From Hyphodiscus hymeniophilus (taxonomy: Eukaryota; Ascomycota; Leotiomycetes; Helotiales; Hyphodiscaceae), in the NCBI GenBank assembly GCA_016508695.1, contig VNKQ01000008.1, forward strand, positions 1,674,001-1,738,000: a stretch of 64,000 bases of DNA, written 5' to 3'. The position numbers and the translations under genes were made by a program. Shown piece after piece: positions 33,828 to 44,036 of the stretch. The number at the start of each line of letters is the position of its first letter. Within the stretch, counting starts at the first letter, position 1. Under the pieces are notes generated by a model. It ran no database searches. It had not been told where the DNA came from and saw only the letters and a program-made list of their open reading frames with translations.

Positions 33828-35752
33828 GTGTTGCTCAACATCGAATTGCACACTCGCATCCTCAAGCTCGCGGTCTTCACCTTGCTACCATTGACCATCG
33901 GCAGATTGTCAAAGGAAATTTTGCTAAGAGCTCGGTCTCGACTCAGATTACAGCACGTGAAGCAACCACGCTTTCAAATCATTCAGAAGAGTTCTACCAG
34001 CCATCGCACTTTTGCGACAATTGCAGATGTACGTTTGATTAATTCGCTGACTTTCAATGTCACAAAACTGACGAATTCTAGAACCCCAAGTATGATTATG
34101 TCTTCGACGTAATCGTTGTTGGCTCAGGAGCAGGGGGGCTCACGGCCGCTGTGACTGCTACCTTAATAGGAAAGCAAAAAGTCCTCGTCGTGGAAAAGAC
34201 GAAGTGGTTCGGTGGCACATCTGCCTACTCAGGTGGTGCTATCTGGGCGCCATTGAATCCATTGTCATTGGCACAAGGATTTACCGATTCTCGGGAGGAA
34301 GTCGTGCAATACCTCAAAACCTACCTGAAAGACGACTATGACGAGCCCTTGATCTCTGCTTATTTGGACTCGGCTCCAGAGATGATCAAGTTTCTCGAGG
34401 CCAAGTCAGCAGCAAAGTTCATGCCTTGCATGACGCCTGACTACTACATGGACATCAAAGGTGCTAAGATCGCGGGTCGTACCCTCTTGAACCTCAACTA
34501 TGACGGGCGCAGGCTAGGAGCACTCGTGAAACAAGTACGTTATCCGCTTCAAGGGTATTCTGCTTTCGGTTCGCTGCAGGTAGACTACCCTCATATGGAG
34601 ACTTTTAGGCGCCCTTTTGCAAATTGGGGGAATTTCGCATTCGTCACGAAGAGAATGATTTGGTATACGGTGGATCTACTGCGGTATGGAAAAGGCACTG
34701 AATTGACAAACGGTAATGCACTGGTGGGGCGGTTGCTGGAGTCAGCCACGAAGTGTGGAGTGGAACTTTGGAACAACTCTCCAGCTGCAGAGGCCATCTT
34801 GGAGAAGGAAAGGGTTGTCGGAATGATTATCAGAAAGGATGGCCGAGAACTGAGGGTACGAGCACGAAAGGGAGTGGCCCTAGCTAGCGGAGGCTTTGGT
34901 CGATCGGCCCAGCTAAGTCGCAAGTACCTCCCCAACCCTGATTGGTCATCCAGTCCGCGAGGAAATCAAGGAGATGGCATGCGGATTGGTGTGGCCAGTG
35001 GTGGAAATCTGCCACCAACACTGGGTGATAACGCTGCTCTCTGGTCTCCATTATCTGAATACCGAGCCAAGAAGGGACCTGCCCGGAAATTTCCCATTTT
35101 GGCGCGGACATCACCAAACCTGGTGCGATCATTGTAGACAGTGATGGCAGGAGATTCGCGAATGAATCGGCCTCATATCAAGATTTCGGAAAGGCAACGC
35201 ATGCTGCAGGTGTTCGAAGAGAATACTTCATAGGCGACCACCGCCATCTTCGACGTTATGGAATGGGAGTCGCTTTGCCTTCACCATATCCGATTTGGCG
35301 TATCCTGCGGCGTAACTACTTCATTAGTGCTGCAACAATTCCAGAGCTCGCTGTTAAGCTTAGCATGGACCCAGAAATTTTGTCTGGTACCATTGAACGC
35401 TTCAACGGCTTTGCACGTACTGGGAAAGATCTGGACTTTGGTCGAGGAAACGGCTATTACGATCAAACTTATGGAGATCCAGATATCAAGCCGAACTCGT
35501 GCCTTGCACCGATTGAAAAGGGGCCATTTTATGCACTCCCAATGTACCCCGGCAGTGGCATCACGATGTATGGTCTGGAAACAAATGAAGATGCTCAGGT
35601 TTTGACTGCATCTGGCAGGATGGTACCAGGTCTATACGCTGTTGGTGCTGATATGAATCATTTTCATGAAAGGGCAATATCCCTCAGGAGGGTCAACCTT
35701 GGGGCCATCATTGGTGTTTGGATATCGAGCGGGACTTCACATTGCAAAGTAG
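33828..35752 (+). pseudogene. FAD-dependent dehydrogenase (3-ketosteroid dehydrogenase/fumarate reductase-like) with two frameshifts
   Basis: An upstream exon to 34029 in the frame ending SHRTFATIAD joins, over a 53 nt intron (GTACGT...TTCTAG), to NPKYDYVFDVIVVGSGAGGLTAAV, the FAD-binding loop. FGGTSAYSGGAIWAP is the next family motif. A 1 nt slip near 35091-35095 moves the frame to HFGADITKPGAIIVDSDGRRFANE. A second slip near 35661-35665 (TTTTC) is needed to read GQYPSGGSTLGPSLVFGYRAGLHIAK, the family C-terminus, with stop TAG at 35750-35752. No ATG was found in the first exon frame, so the true start is unresolved. The family abstracts hydride from steroid or acyl-chain substrates. It is damaged or contains two indel errors. 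Confidence 0.82.
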
Positions 35753-36067
35753 TCACAAATGGCGTCTTATATGTAAAGTACTGTGATTGGGAAAAGCATA
35801 GTTACTGAGCTTAGTACAGTCTGATATTCCTTGCCTCAGATGTCTTCTTTGCTCAACAAGTGAGAATCCATTGGCTACCAAAAGCCGTTCCACGAGCTTT
35901 GAGCACAATCACCCGGCTGCTATCAGTGAGATTTCGAAGCCGGCTCGGGGCGATTGGGTAAATCCCGGCTCCATACTCAAACCTGACCCCATTGGGGTAC
36001 AGTATGCTAGACTTTGTACTTATGGACTAACTAAAGACAGACTGCATAGTTTTACCTACAAACAGTT
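35753..36067. promoter_or_regulatory. Promoter of the ABM gene
   Basis: Contains TGACCCCATTGGGGTAC at 35984-36000, an inverted pair of C4A elements about 75 bases before ATG 36068. No gene. Confidence 0.5.
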
Positions 36068-36559
36068 ATGAAATATTTACTCAAGAGCATTTTACTTCGC
36101 ACTTATCTTCGACAACCTCCATCAAAGTGTGTCCTTCTTCACAGACTCCCTTCCCACCGCCTATATTCCACCAGCATGTCCAACCACCTCGCTACTCCCC
36201 ACTCCGGCGTGATTTACCACGTCACAATCAAAATCGCACCTTCCAACATGACCGCATTCCTCTCCGCTCTCCGGCCTTGCTGGGCAGCCACGCGCAAAGA
36301 CCCCGAGTGTCTATACTATGAAGTATTCCACTCATCAACCGAACCAGGCACGTTTTCTGTCGTTGAAGTCTGGGCCAAAGACGAAGCTTGGATTACAAAG
36401 AACCACATTCAGCGACCGTATTTTAAGAAGTATTGTGAGGATACGGAGCATATGTGGTTGAAGAAGGATTTGGTGGTGCTTGAAAGGCTGAAGGGCTGGA
36501 ATTTTGTCGACGAGAGTTATTTAGAGGGGACTGCAAAGACTGGGGAATTGGTTGAATAG
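36068..36559 (+). CDS. ABM-domain (antibiotic biosynthesis monooxygenase-like) protein with a probable mitochondrial leader
   Basis: A single exon of 163 residues. From residue ~45 the sequence is an ABM ferredoxin-like domain: IYHVTIKIAPSNMTAFLSAL, DPECLYYEVFHS, GTFSVVEVWAKDEAW and KNHIQRPYFKKY. The first ~36 residues (MKYLLKSILLRTYLRQPPSK to LYSTS) are rich in arginine, leucine and serine without acids, as in mitochondrial presequences. If translation starts at ATG 36177 instead, the protein is cytosolic with 127 residues. Family members include quinone-forming monooxygenases and heme-independent oxygenases. The specific role here is unknown. Confidence 0.8.
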   Translation: MKYLLKSILLRTYLRQPPSKCVLLHRLPSHRLYSTSMSNHLATPHSGVIYHVTIKIAPSNMTAFLSALRPCWAATRKDPECLYYEVFHSSTEPGTFSVVEVWAKDEAWITKNHIQRPYFKKYCEDTEHMWLKKDLVVLERLKGWNFVDESYLEGTAKTGELVE

Positions 36560-37033
36560 GTTGCTGTACTGTGTAAATCTCAAATCAATCAAGTGGGGCA
36601 AAAAATTTCGGGATTTCAGAAGAGGCAGAGTCATATTCGTAATGACATCTGGGTTCCAAGAGGCATTTTCGAGTCGATGTTGATGGAATGGCTGCAGTAA
36701 GTATTCTCAAAGCAGATGCGAGTCGTGAAACAACAGACGAACCCCCAGCTGAAGTCTGTATCTAAAATATTGATTGGACACCGATAAATAATGAGAGATC
36801 CAGCGTTAGCTGTACGATCAGAAAAAAAACTTATGAAGCTCACGGGATGCTAATATACATATAAGTGTTAGGAAAATGGTCCATTCAGAATACGTGAGGC
36901 TATAGAGGGATATCTCATATGAGAGGGGATCCACTCCCTAGTTTCATACCGACCACTTGTGTGATTATCCTTTGGCGAGCATAGCTCAGGTATCCGCCAA
37001 GCATGATGGTCAGTCTCTCCATGGCACACCAGC
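36560..37033. other. Convergent 3' spacer
   Basis: No gene seen; lies between the stops of the ABM and P450 genes. Confidence 0.4.
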
Positions 37034-38934
37034 TTAGGAGAATTGTGTTTTCTCGTATTTGGGAAAGACGTTCGCTTTAGCCTCAGCAAACTCTTTCATA
37101 ATGGTTGCCCGTCTTTGCTCTGATCTCACTATCATCTGAATAGGAAAATCGTAGGCACAAGCAGTCAGTCCTTCTCGATAACCAGTCAACATATCGGTAT
37201 TTGGTACGATAGCCTGCCCCGTCTTGGGATCATTTTCCATCTTGATGTCGAATGCCCAGAGCATCTTGACGATAGCGTGAAAGAGACCCCGATCGGCGAG
37301 ATGAATTCCAGGACAGATTCGACGGCCATTGCCTGTGTGTCACATCAGTCAGATCCGAGTTCAAAAAGAGGGGTTGAACTGGAACATACCGTAGCCGTAG
37401 TGATCACGATTCTCATATTCAGCAGAATTGGCATAATCAGCGGCGAGCATTGTACGGCCTTTATAATGATCGGGATCAAAGGTGTCGTGGCCAGGGAATT
37501 TCGACTCGTCGTGATGAAGACCCCATACGTTGATAAAGCATATTGTGCCTTTAGGAAGTAATTTGCCGTCTACCCACTCGTCTTGATACGCGTATGTCGT
37601 CAGCATGACTGCCACCATAATAGTATACTGAATGATTAAACTTACCCTCGGAAAGGGCGTGAGGTACTGAGAGCGGGGCAACTGGGCGCCATCTCATCGC
37701 TTCTTTGACAAGAGCACCAACATATGGCAGTTTTTCATAGTCCTCCCAGGAAGGAATACGATCCTCACCGATGATAGCGTCTATCTCAGCCTGTGCCTTT
37801 TTCTGTACCTCCGGGAATGTCACCAAAGCTTGAACACAGGATGTGAGGACAGCAGCAGAAGTGTCAGAGCCCCCTTTTGTTGTCACACCAGATAGCAGAG
37901 TGATCTGGTGGGTGGTTAAGCCTGACTTCTCTTGCTGATCCAATAACCGGTCTATCATACTTCCTGTTGAACCAACAGATTCCCGCCTTTTCAAGATCGT
38001 TTTTAGGAGACTTTCGTAAAGTTCGTGCATTGCGTCGTGTACCTTCAAGGTTCGGTCCACCCAATTGTTGAAAAAGCGTTGGGGTATCCACTTTAAGAAG
38101 GGAAATATATCAATAGGTGGAGTTGCGCCAAGTTCATTGATTCTAGCCCAGATTTCGACCAACTCGCTGAGTTTCCTCGAATGAGGAGCATCGATCGTTG
38201 GGGAACGGATTCCATATACTTTTCACTCTCAGCTTCAGTAAGTGGCTTTCACGGCTAAAGCTGGGAAGAAATTCTTACCAATGCTCGTGATCACACTATT
38301 GCTAAATCTTTTCAAATGGTTCGTCCAGTGTTGTGGGGCTTCTAACATATCGTGCAACATTTGAACTGACTCAGCGTGCTGGAGCTTTGAATGCGTTTTA
38401 TCGCACAGAGTTTCAGTCAGGTCTTGATGGATTTGTTTTCTATATAACCGCCAGGTTGGTGTGTTGTCCATGAGGAGCATGTGGTCTCCTTCGCCTATCA
38501 TTTGGCTTACTTCGTTCCTTGGACGGTTACTGGAAGTGGAGGCTTTTTTATCCAAGAGTTGTTTGATGATGCGACGATCTGTGAGAACTACTGCTGTCGT
38601 AGTCCCGAGTTTGAGGCTGAACATGCCCCCATACGTCTTTGCCCATTCTGTGAACCTACAGAGCTTAGCCTGAGTCATGCAATATTTTATTACGAAACTC
38701 ACTGGAGATATGGTTTTTCTCTGGGTATTTGATGCAAATTTCCGATCACTGGTAATGTGGGCGGGCCTGATATCGAAGCACATCAGCCATCGAGACCGGG
38801 GGACTTCAATTCAAGGTCGACTTACCATCTGGAAAGTTACGACCTCTCCTTCCAACGAAAAGAACAACGTATATGATAGAGCCAAGTGCAATGACAAAGC
38901 CTGCAGGAAGAAGGGAGAAATCCAGTAAAGCCAT
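37034..38934 (-). CDS. Cytochrome P450 monooxygenase
   Basis: Six minus-strand exons (38934-38826, 38766-38703, 38655-38279, 38218-37646, 37581-37390, 37332-37034) splice to 537 residues. The N-terminus MALLDFSLLPAGFVIALGSI is a membrane anchor followed by the hinge GPPTLPVIGNLHQIP. KGGSDTSAA is the I-helix oxygen-activation motif. KEAMRWRPV is the K-helix ExxR (EAMR). The heme loop, spliced at GYG^NG, reads YGYGNGRRICPG, with the axial cysteine and tyrosine instead of the usual first phenylalanine. It resembles the fungal CYP group related to O-methylsterigmatocystin oxidoreductases. All junctions are GT-AG and the gene is intact. It probably sits in the ER membrane and oxidises the pathway substrate (inference). 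Confidence 0.9.
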
Positions 38935-39871
38935 GATCGTTGCTGTACGGTAAGGTAACCTTCAAATGGTGTTAATGCTAGGACTCAGAACGAGCTCGAG
39001 ACAAACGACATTTGTACGATTTACTGACACAGCTAGCAAGGCTGCTTTGGCACATTACGGTGAAGACGTCTTCTTACCCCATAATCCAAAACCCCCACCC
39101 CATGGCTTGGCTCACTACCTTAGCTTCGTGACCCCAGGATGTGGAGCCGACGGCTACAATAATCAATCCTTCGGCGATAAGGGATAGGAGCCGTATGCCA
39201 TTGTGTGGGACCAATCTCTATTGGAGTTAGTTGTTGGTGGAAACAACATGGGGTCGGTATGATCTAAAGAATTCTTAAGTAATATATGTCGGGAAGTTCA
39301 TGGGGCAGGAGCCCAAAGCAATAGCCCGTCTCACATTGGGAGAACTTAGTAGCGACCATAAACCCGAAGAGCTGCGGCGGGCGAGCGAGCTAGGACTTCA
39401 TTCCAATAGGTAGTCGTGAAATCCCCAGTGAGCCTGATGGTGAAATTTTGACACCCGAGAATGAAGAAAAAAAAAAATCCTTCTCCATTCTCTGGAACCG
39501 CTCAACAGCACTCCCTTCCATTTCCTGTTCGCCATTTCCCTATCAGCACATGATTCACCAGATTACAGACCACCTGATAAATCATCCATCCCTATCCATT
39601 ATTTGGTGTCTGAGTGTCTCATAAATATGCCAATTAAGAGCTTTTTTAACTCAATGACCCTGATTCATTATTTAGTCCTCTAGGAGATCCTCCTTACATT
39701 GACTCGTTTCAAATGCTACTTTGCATGTCATTACAAGTTCTGAAAAGCGTAAATGAATGGACTGTACTAATAGTACTATCAAGGTCAATGTGTGTAGGTT
39801 TATATATCTACAACTTATATTACCTTTCTTCTAATAATCTTAGTTACTGAGTTGCGCGTACCGTCCCATGA
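38935..39871. promoter_or_regulatory. P450 promoter and spacer
   Basis: Upstream of the P450 start are CTTACCCCATAATCC and ACCCCCACCCCATGG (39074-39105) and GTGACCCCAGG (39128). The rest (39200-39870) contains a poly-A tract at 39466 and no gene. Confidence 0.45.
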
Positions 39872-40400
39872 CTACGAAGTCAGCCCTCCATCAATTATAT
39901 ACACTGCTCCTGTAGTAAAAGAAGAGTCGTCACTTAGTAAGAACGTAATCAAAGCCCCAACTTCCTCTGGTTTTCCTATTCGACCGATTGGAGCAGATAC
40001 ACTATTGCCAGAATCTCCAATTGGGGTTTCGCCTTTCGTAGCTGAACCCAGCATCTTGGTATCGATGCTTCCACTACCTGATCTCAGCAATTGATAAGTG
40101 TGGCGATTGAACACACAAAAACTTACGGAGCGATTGCATTCACTCTGACGTTGCGATGACCGTTTTCGACTGCGGCAACTCGGGTCAACCCAATGACAGC
40201 GTGCTTACTAGCAGTATAGGCCAGGACATGAGGCATGCCCATCTTCCCAGCAACGCTAGCAGTATTGACTATAGACCCTCCATCTTCAATATGTCGTAAT
40301 TGAGCACGTTGACAAGCCATAACACCCCTCACATTGATAAGCATTACGAAGTCGAAATCTTTGTCGCCAATAATGGGGTACGTGTTAAGTCAACCAGAAT
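39872..40400 (-). pseudogene. N-terminally truncated short-chain dehydrogenase
   Basis: The minus-strand frame from about 40400 carries IIGDKDFDFVMLINVRGVM, SIVNTASVAGKMG and AYTASKHAVIGLT (catalytic Tyr and Lys). It splices over a ~49 nt intron (GTAAGT...GCTGAG) to SGSGSIDTKMLGSATK and GRIGKPEEVGALITFLLSDDSSF...GGLTS. The cofactor-binding N-terminal ~90 residues (TGxxxGIG and NNAG) are missing; the upstream sequence to 40900 does not encode them in any frame. It is therefore a 5' deleted SDR remnant. Confidence 0.8.
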
Positions 40401-40917
40401 AGCTTGAAGGATCGAACTCCAGAGTTTCTGTTAGACTATTGCACTGGGGCTTTTGTGGAGTCATCAACACGTTAAAAAGGTGCTGTTCTCTAAAGGGCTG
40501 GAGTCAAAGTGAGCTCAACTCGTCCTGCAGCCAGCCCGTGCCCCATCCTTTACATACTAATTCCATGGGGTCTGGGGAACCCGCATTCCCACCCCACAGG
40601 CTAGGCCAAGGTCTAGGCTGTCAAAAAATTTGGTGCCAAGTGCCAATGTAAGCCCAAATCCTGGCTTTCGGACTGTTGACGGCGTTGTAAAGCCGTGAAT
40701 AGCTGGGCGCAATACCCTCGAGAGCAGCAGCTGAGGTCCCGGTCTCCATGGGCCATGGTCCAGCTACCACACCTTTGGGACACCCAACCACCCGTGTACT
40801 CCAATCACACAGAATTCGAAAACGAATCTTGATAGTGCGAAAAATCCGTCTGCCCCTCCTAAATCTCTACCCCAGGATCTATTCTCTATAGCTCTGAAAT
40901 CTCAGGGCATAAAGGTG
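40401..40917. promoter_or_regulatory. Divergent spacer with CCCCA elements
   Basis: Holds GTGCCCCATCC (40539), TTCCATGGGGTCTGGGGAAC (40561-40580) and CCCACCCCACAGG (40588-40600), matching the cluster promoter motif. It replaces the place where the first exon of the truncated SDR would be expected. Confidence 0.5.
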
Positions 40918-42898
40918 ATGGTCTTTCCCCTCAAAGTTCGTATCCTCCACATCATTCAAGCAGAAATACTTAGCCGTCACACTTTCGAAATGGGACATCC
41001 CGAACTGGCAACTCAAGAGCTAGCAGCTATCAACAATGCAGATATGCAAGGCGAAGTTAGTGTCCAGTGGAATCCACTTAAGACTATCGCGCTTGTCACA
41101 GTGAGTACAAGGCCGTGTACTTCCCTTGACGATAAATTAACAATCATCATAGGCTGTCCTTAGTCTATACTTCTCCGAGCTTTTGATCCTCGTGGGAGGA
41201 GGTGCTTTCACCCAAGTGATCGCTGCAGACATCGGGGGAGCGAGCTTGGCCTCGTGGCCATCATTGGTTGTGATTCTGTTTACAGTCGCTCTTGCTGCAC
41301 CGCTTTGTCAAGCTGCAGACTAGTAAGTCTAATTTCAGAAATCATGGCACTACTTGTGTTAATATACTTGTGGCTTAGCTGGGGGAGAAAATGGTTTCTC
41401 GTCCTTCCCAATATCGGCGGATTCGTCGGTGCTATTATCATCACGTGCAACATCAATGGGCATGTACATCAGTGGCTTTGCTGTTGGAGGCCTTGGCTTT
41501 GCTGTTGGAGGCCTTGGCTTTGGTTCACAAGGCTTGTTCTTGGCTGTGGTATCCGAAGTTTTGCCCCGAAAATATCGTTCTTGGGTCCAAGCCGCAGCTA
41601 ATGCAGCAAACGCCCTCGGATCGATATTCGCTCTCAGCGTAGGCGGCTACCTTATCTCGAAACCAAACGGATGGAGGACCTATCTGTACATCTGTGCAGG
41701 TATATATGCTACTGCTATCTTGCTTGTAGCCTTGCTCTATAACCCGCTCCCTAGAGAGCTGCAGCTTGCACTGAATTTCAAACAAAAAGTCCATTCTCTT
41801 GACTGGATCGCATACGTTCTCTTGGGATCGGGCACATTTCTCTTCTGCCTTGGACTCTGCTGGGCTCAGAACCCCTATCCCTGGAATGATGCACATGTTC
41901 TCGCTCCACTGTTGATCGGCGCATTCCTACTCGTTGTTCTCTGCATCTATGCCTGGAAGTACAAGTCCGATGGCCTTTTCCACCACGATCTTTTTCGCAA
42001 CCGCAATTTTGCCATTTCGCTGCTAGCTTCTGCTACTGAGGGGCGTGCTACATGGCCGCCGCGGTATACCTCCCCACCGTCCTCGCTGTCTTCCACGCAG
42101 GTAAGATACGAACAATCAATATTTTATATGACTGGGTTCTGCGGCTTTGCGATCTCTGGACTTGTGGCAGGTTTCTACATCTACTACACCAAATCGGTTC
42201 GAGTTACCGGTGTCTTGACGTTTGTTTTCTTTCTGGCCTTCTTTATCGCCATGGCCACCGTCACTCCAGCGACTCCGTCTTCCCACTACTGGGGCTATAT
42301 ACTCTTCTTTGGTATAGGTCTCGGTGCGGCTCTGGTGACATTTATCACGGCGGTGCAGTTTGCGACTCCGCCTGAGCTGATTGCTGTTGCCACGGGGCTC
42401 GCTTGCAGCATACGAAGCTTTGGGGGATTCATCGGACTAGCCATCTTCAATGCAATCTCTGCAAGTGGGTTCACGAAGAATTTGTTTCCAAAAGTGACGG
42501 CAGCCGTGGTCCCGCTGGGGTTACCAAATCAGAATGTCGGAATGCTCATAGGCGCTTTGGAGACAGGAAACATGACTTTAGTCGAAAGTTTGTCTGGCGT
42601 CACACCTGAGATCATTGAGGCTGCCGGACTTGCCATCAAAGAAGCCCATATGATTGGGTATAGAGACGTTTTCATATGTGGAGCAGCATTCATGCTCATT
42701 GGTATCGTCTGTAAGTCTTACCTATTCATGTCAAGCGAGTTGTTCCTAACTACGTCTCCAGCTTGCTTTTTCTTGATTAATCCAGCAAATGAGTTCACAG
42801 CAAAGATTGATGCGCCTATCGACAACTTCTCGGAGGTTGACTTTGGGTCTAAGGGCGTTACTGAGGAGCAGATTGAGCATGGGAGATCTGTGGAATGA
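40918..42898 (+). pseudogene. TRI12-type MFS transporter with frameshifts
   Basis: Exons 40918-41100, 41153-41322, 41379-42710 and 42762-42898. QWNPLKTIALVT, AVLSLYFSELLILVGGGAFTQVIA and YWGRKWFLVLPNIGGF fit the fungal trichothecene-efflux-pump (TRI12) family. Near 41438-41444 the frame must shift from GAII to SRATSMGMYISGF. A second pair of slips near 42040 (GAGGGG) and 42100 brackets a stretch that reads MAAAVYLPTVLAVFHA only in another frame; these two compensate each other. The rest is normal (FYMTGFCGFAISGLVAGFYIYYTK, CSIRSFGGFIGLAIFNAIS). The gene also contains an exact 21 bp tandem duplication in a membrane segment. It is non-functional as read, or contains several indel errors. Confidence 0.8.
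41477..41518. repeat. Exact 21 bp tandem duplication inside the MFS gene
   Basis: The 21 bp unit at 41477-41497 is repeated exactly at 41498-41518, in frame, doubling the seven residues FAVGGLG in a transmembrane helix. Confidence 0.9.
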
Positions 42899-44036
42899 TT
42901 TCCTTATATTTTGGGATGAAAACTAGTGATATGAAATTATCGAACACGGAAGCGTTGCTAAATGTTGAAATTCTGGATCAGGTGAAATATGCAAGAATGG
43001 TCGAAAATTCTCTTAGTTTTATTAGGATTCACCATAATGGCCGTTGTATAATTCGGCTTGATATATGTCTAAGAGACACACCGCAGGTGCAAGCGTGGCT
43101 GTGTGTTTTACCGACGATACTGTATTCGTGGCTTTCCTGTCATTTGCCGCTCCAGCATGTATTCCATCTTTGGCCAATACTACTTAGGTTATCTGTTAGT
43201 GCTCATAACCTTGGTAATGAGCTTTGCACTCTTCAGTCTTTTGCTGGAGGGTGCAGAAATTAGATAGAGGAGTCCATATCTAACGTGAGAGGCGAACATT
43301 TAAATAGCCCTTTCTAAAACTCTGTGTTTGACTTCTGCCCTGTTGACTGTTGACTGTTACATCGTGATCCTTTCCCGCTTTTACTGCCAAAGCTTCCCTC
43401 AACGTGGGGTTCCATCGTCTTAAGATCGCCCGGTGGAGTTTCAGCCAAGCAAGACTTAACTCCATAATGCGAGCTCAGCGATATTGACGGGCGAAGCTAC
43501 ATCCGCATGACAGTATTGTAAAAAGATCCACAGAAAGCCGATAGAAACTTTCGGAACTCCAGCGAAGAGCCTTGAGCAGAGAAACTATGTGCCGTGTAGT
43601 CAAATATTCATCAACAATTATTCTGATGTGTTGAGATCTGTCCACTTGGACTTCTTTATAATCAAGCGTAGTTGCTCTCCACTATGTTACGGCCGTTCTG
43701 CCTGTTGAACGTGTTAAGTAATCAGTGCAGGCACCTGTAGCCTGAAGCACAGTTCACCTCAGGATTAGTGAACTAGATTTTGTTGAGGCTGATCATGGCT
43801 TTACTACACAAGCAGAGCTGGTGCTCCTTTTTGTAATCATGAAGCGGGTCTTTTAGTCCTTCTTGTGTAGGTGTTCGAAGGCCTAATCTGACCCCTGCAC
43901 ATCGATCAAATCGAGCACTGAAGAACTCCAGTTGTCATTTATATTTTCTTATATTCGTTCAATTAATCTTCGTTCAGTTGTATTTCATTTTGCGATCCTT
44001 TTTGGAACAGGCTTGTGCCCTACATCGCTCACTCCA
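42899..44036. other. Intergenic between two MFS genes
   Basis: About 1.1 kb without a supportable gene. The right ~100 bases are the T-rich leader of the second MFS gene. Confidence 0.4.
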
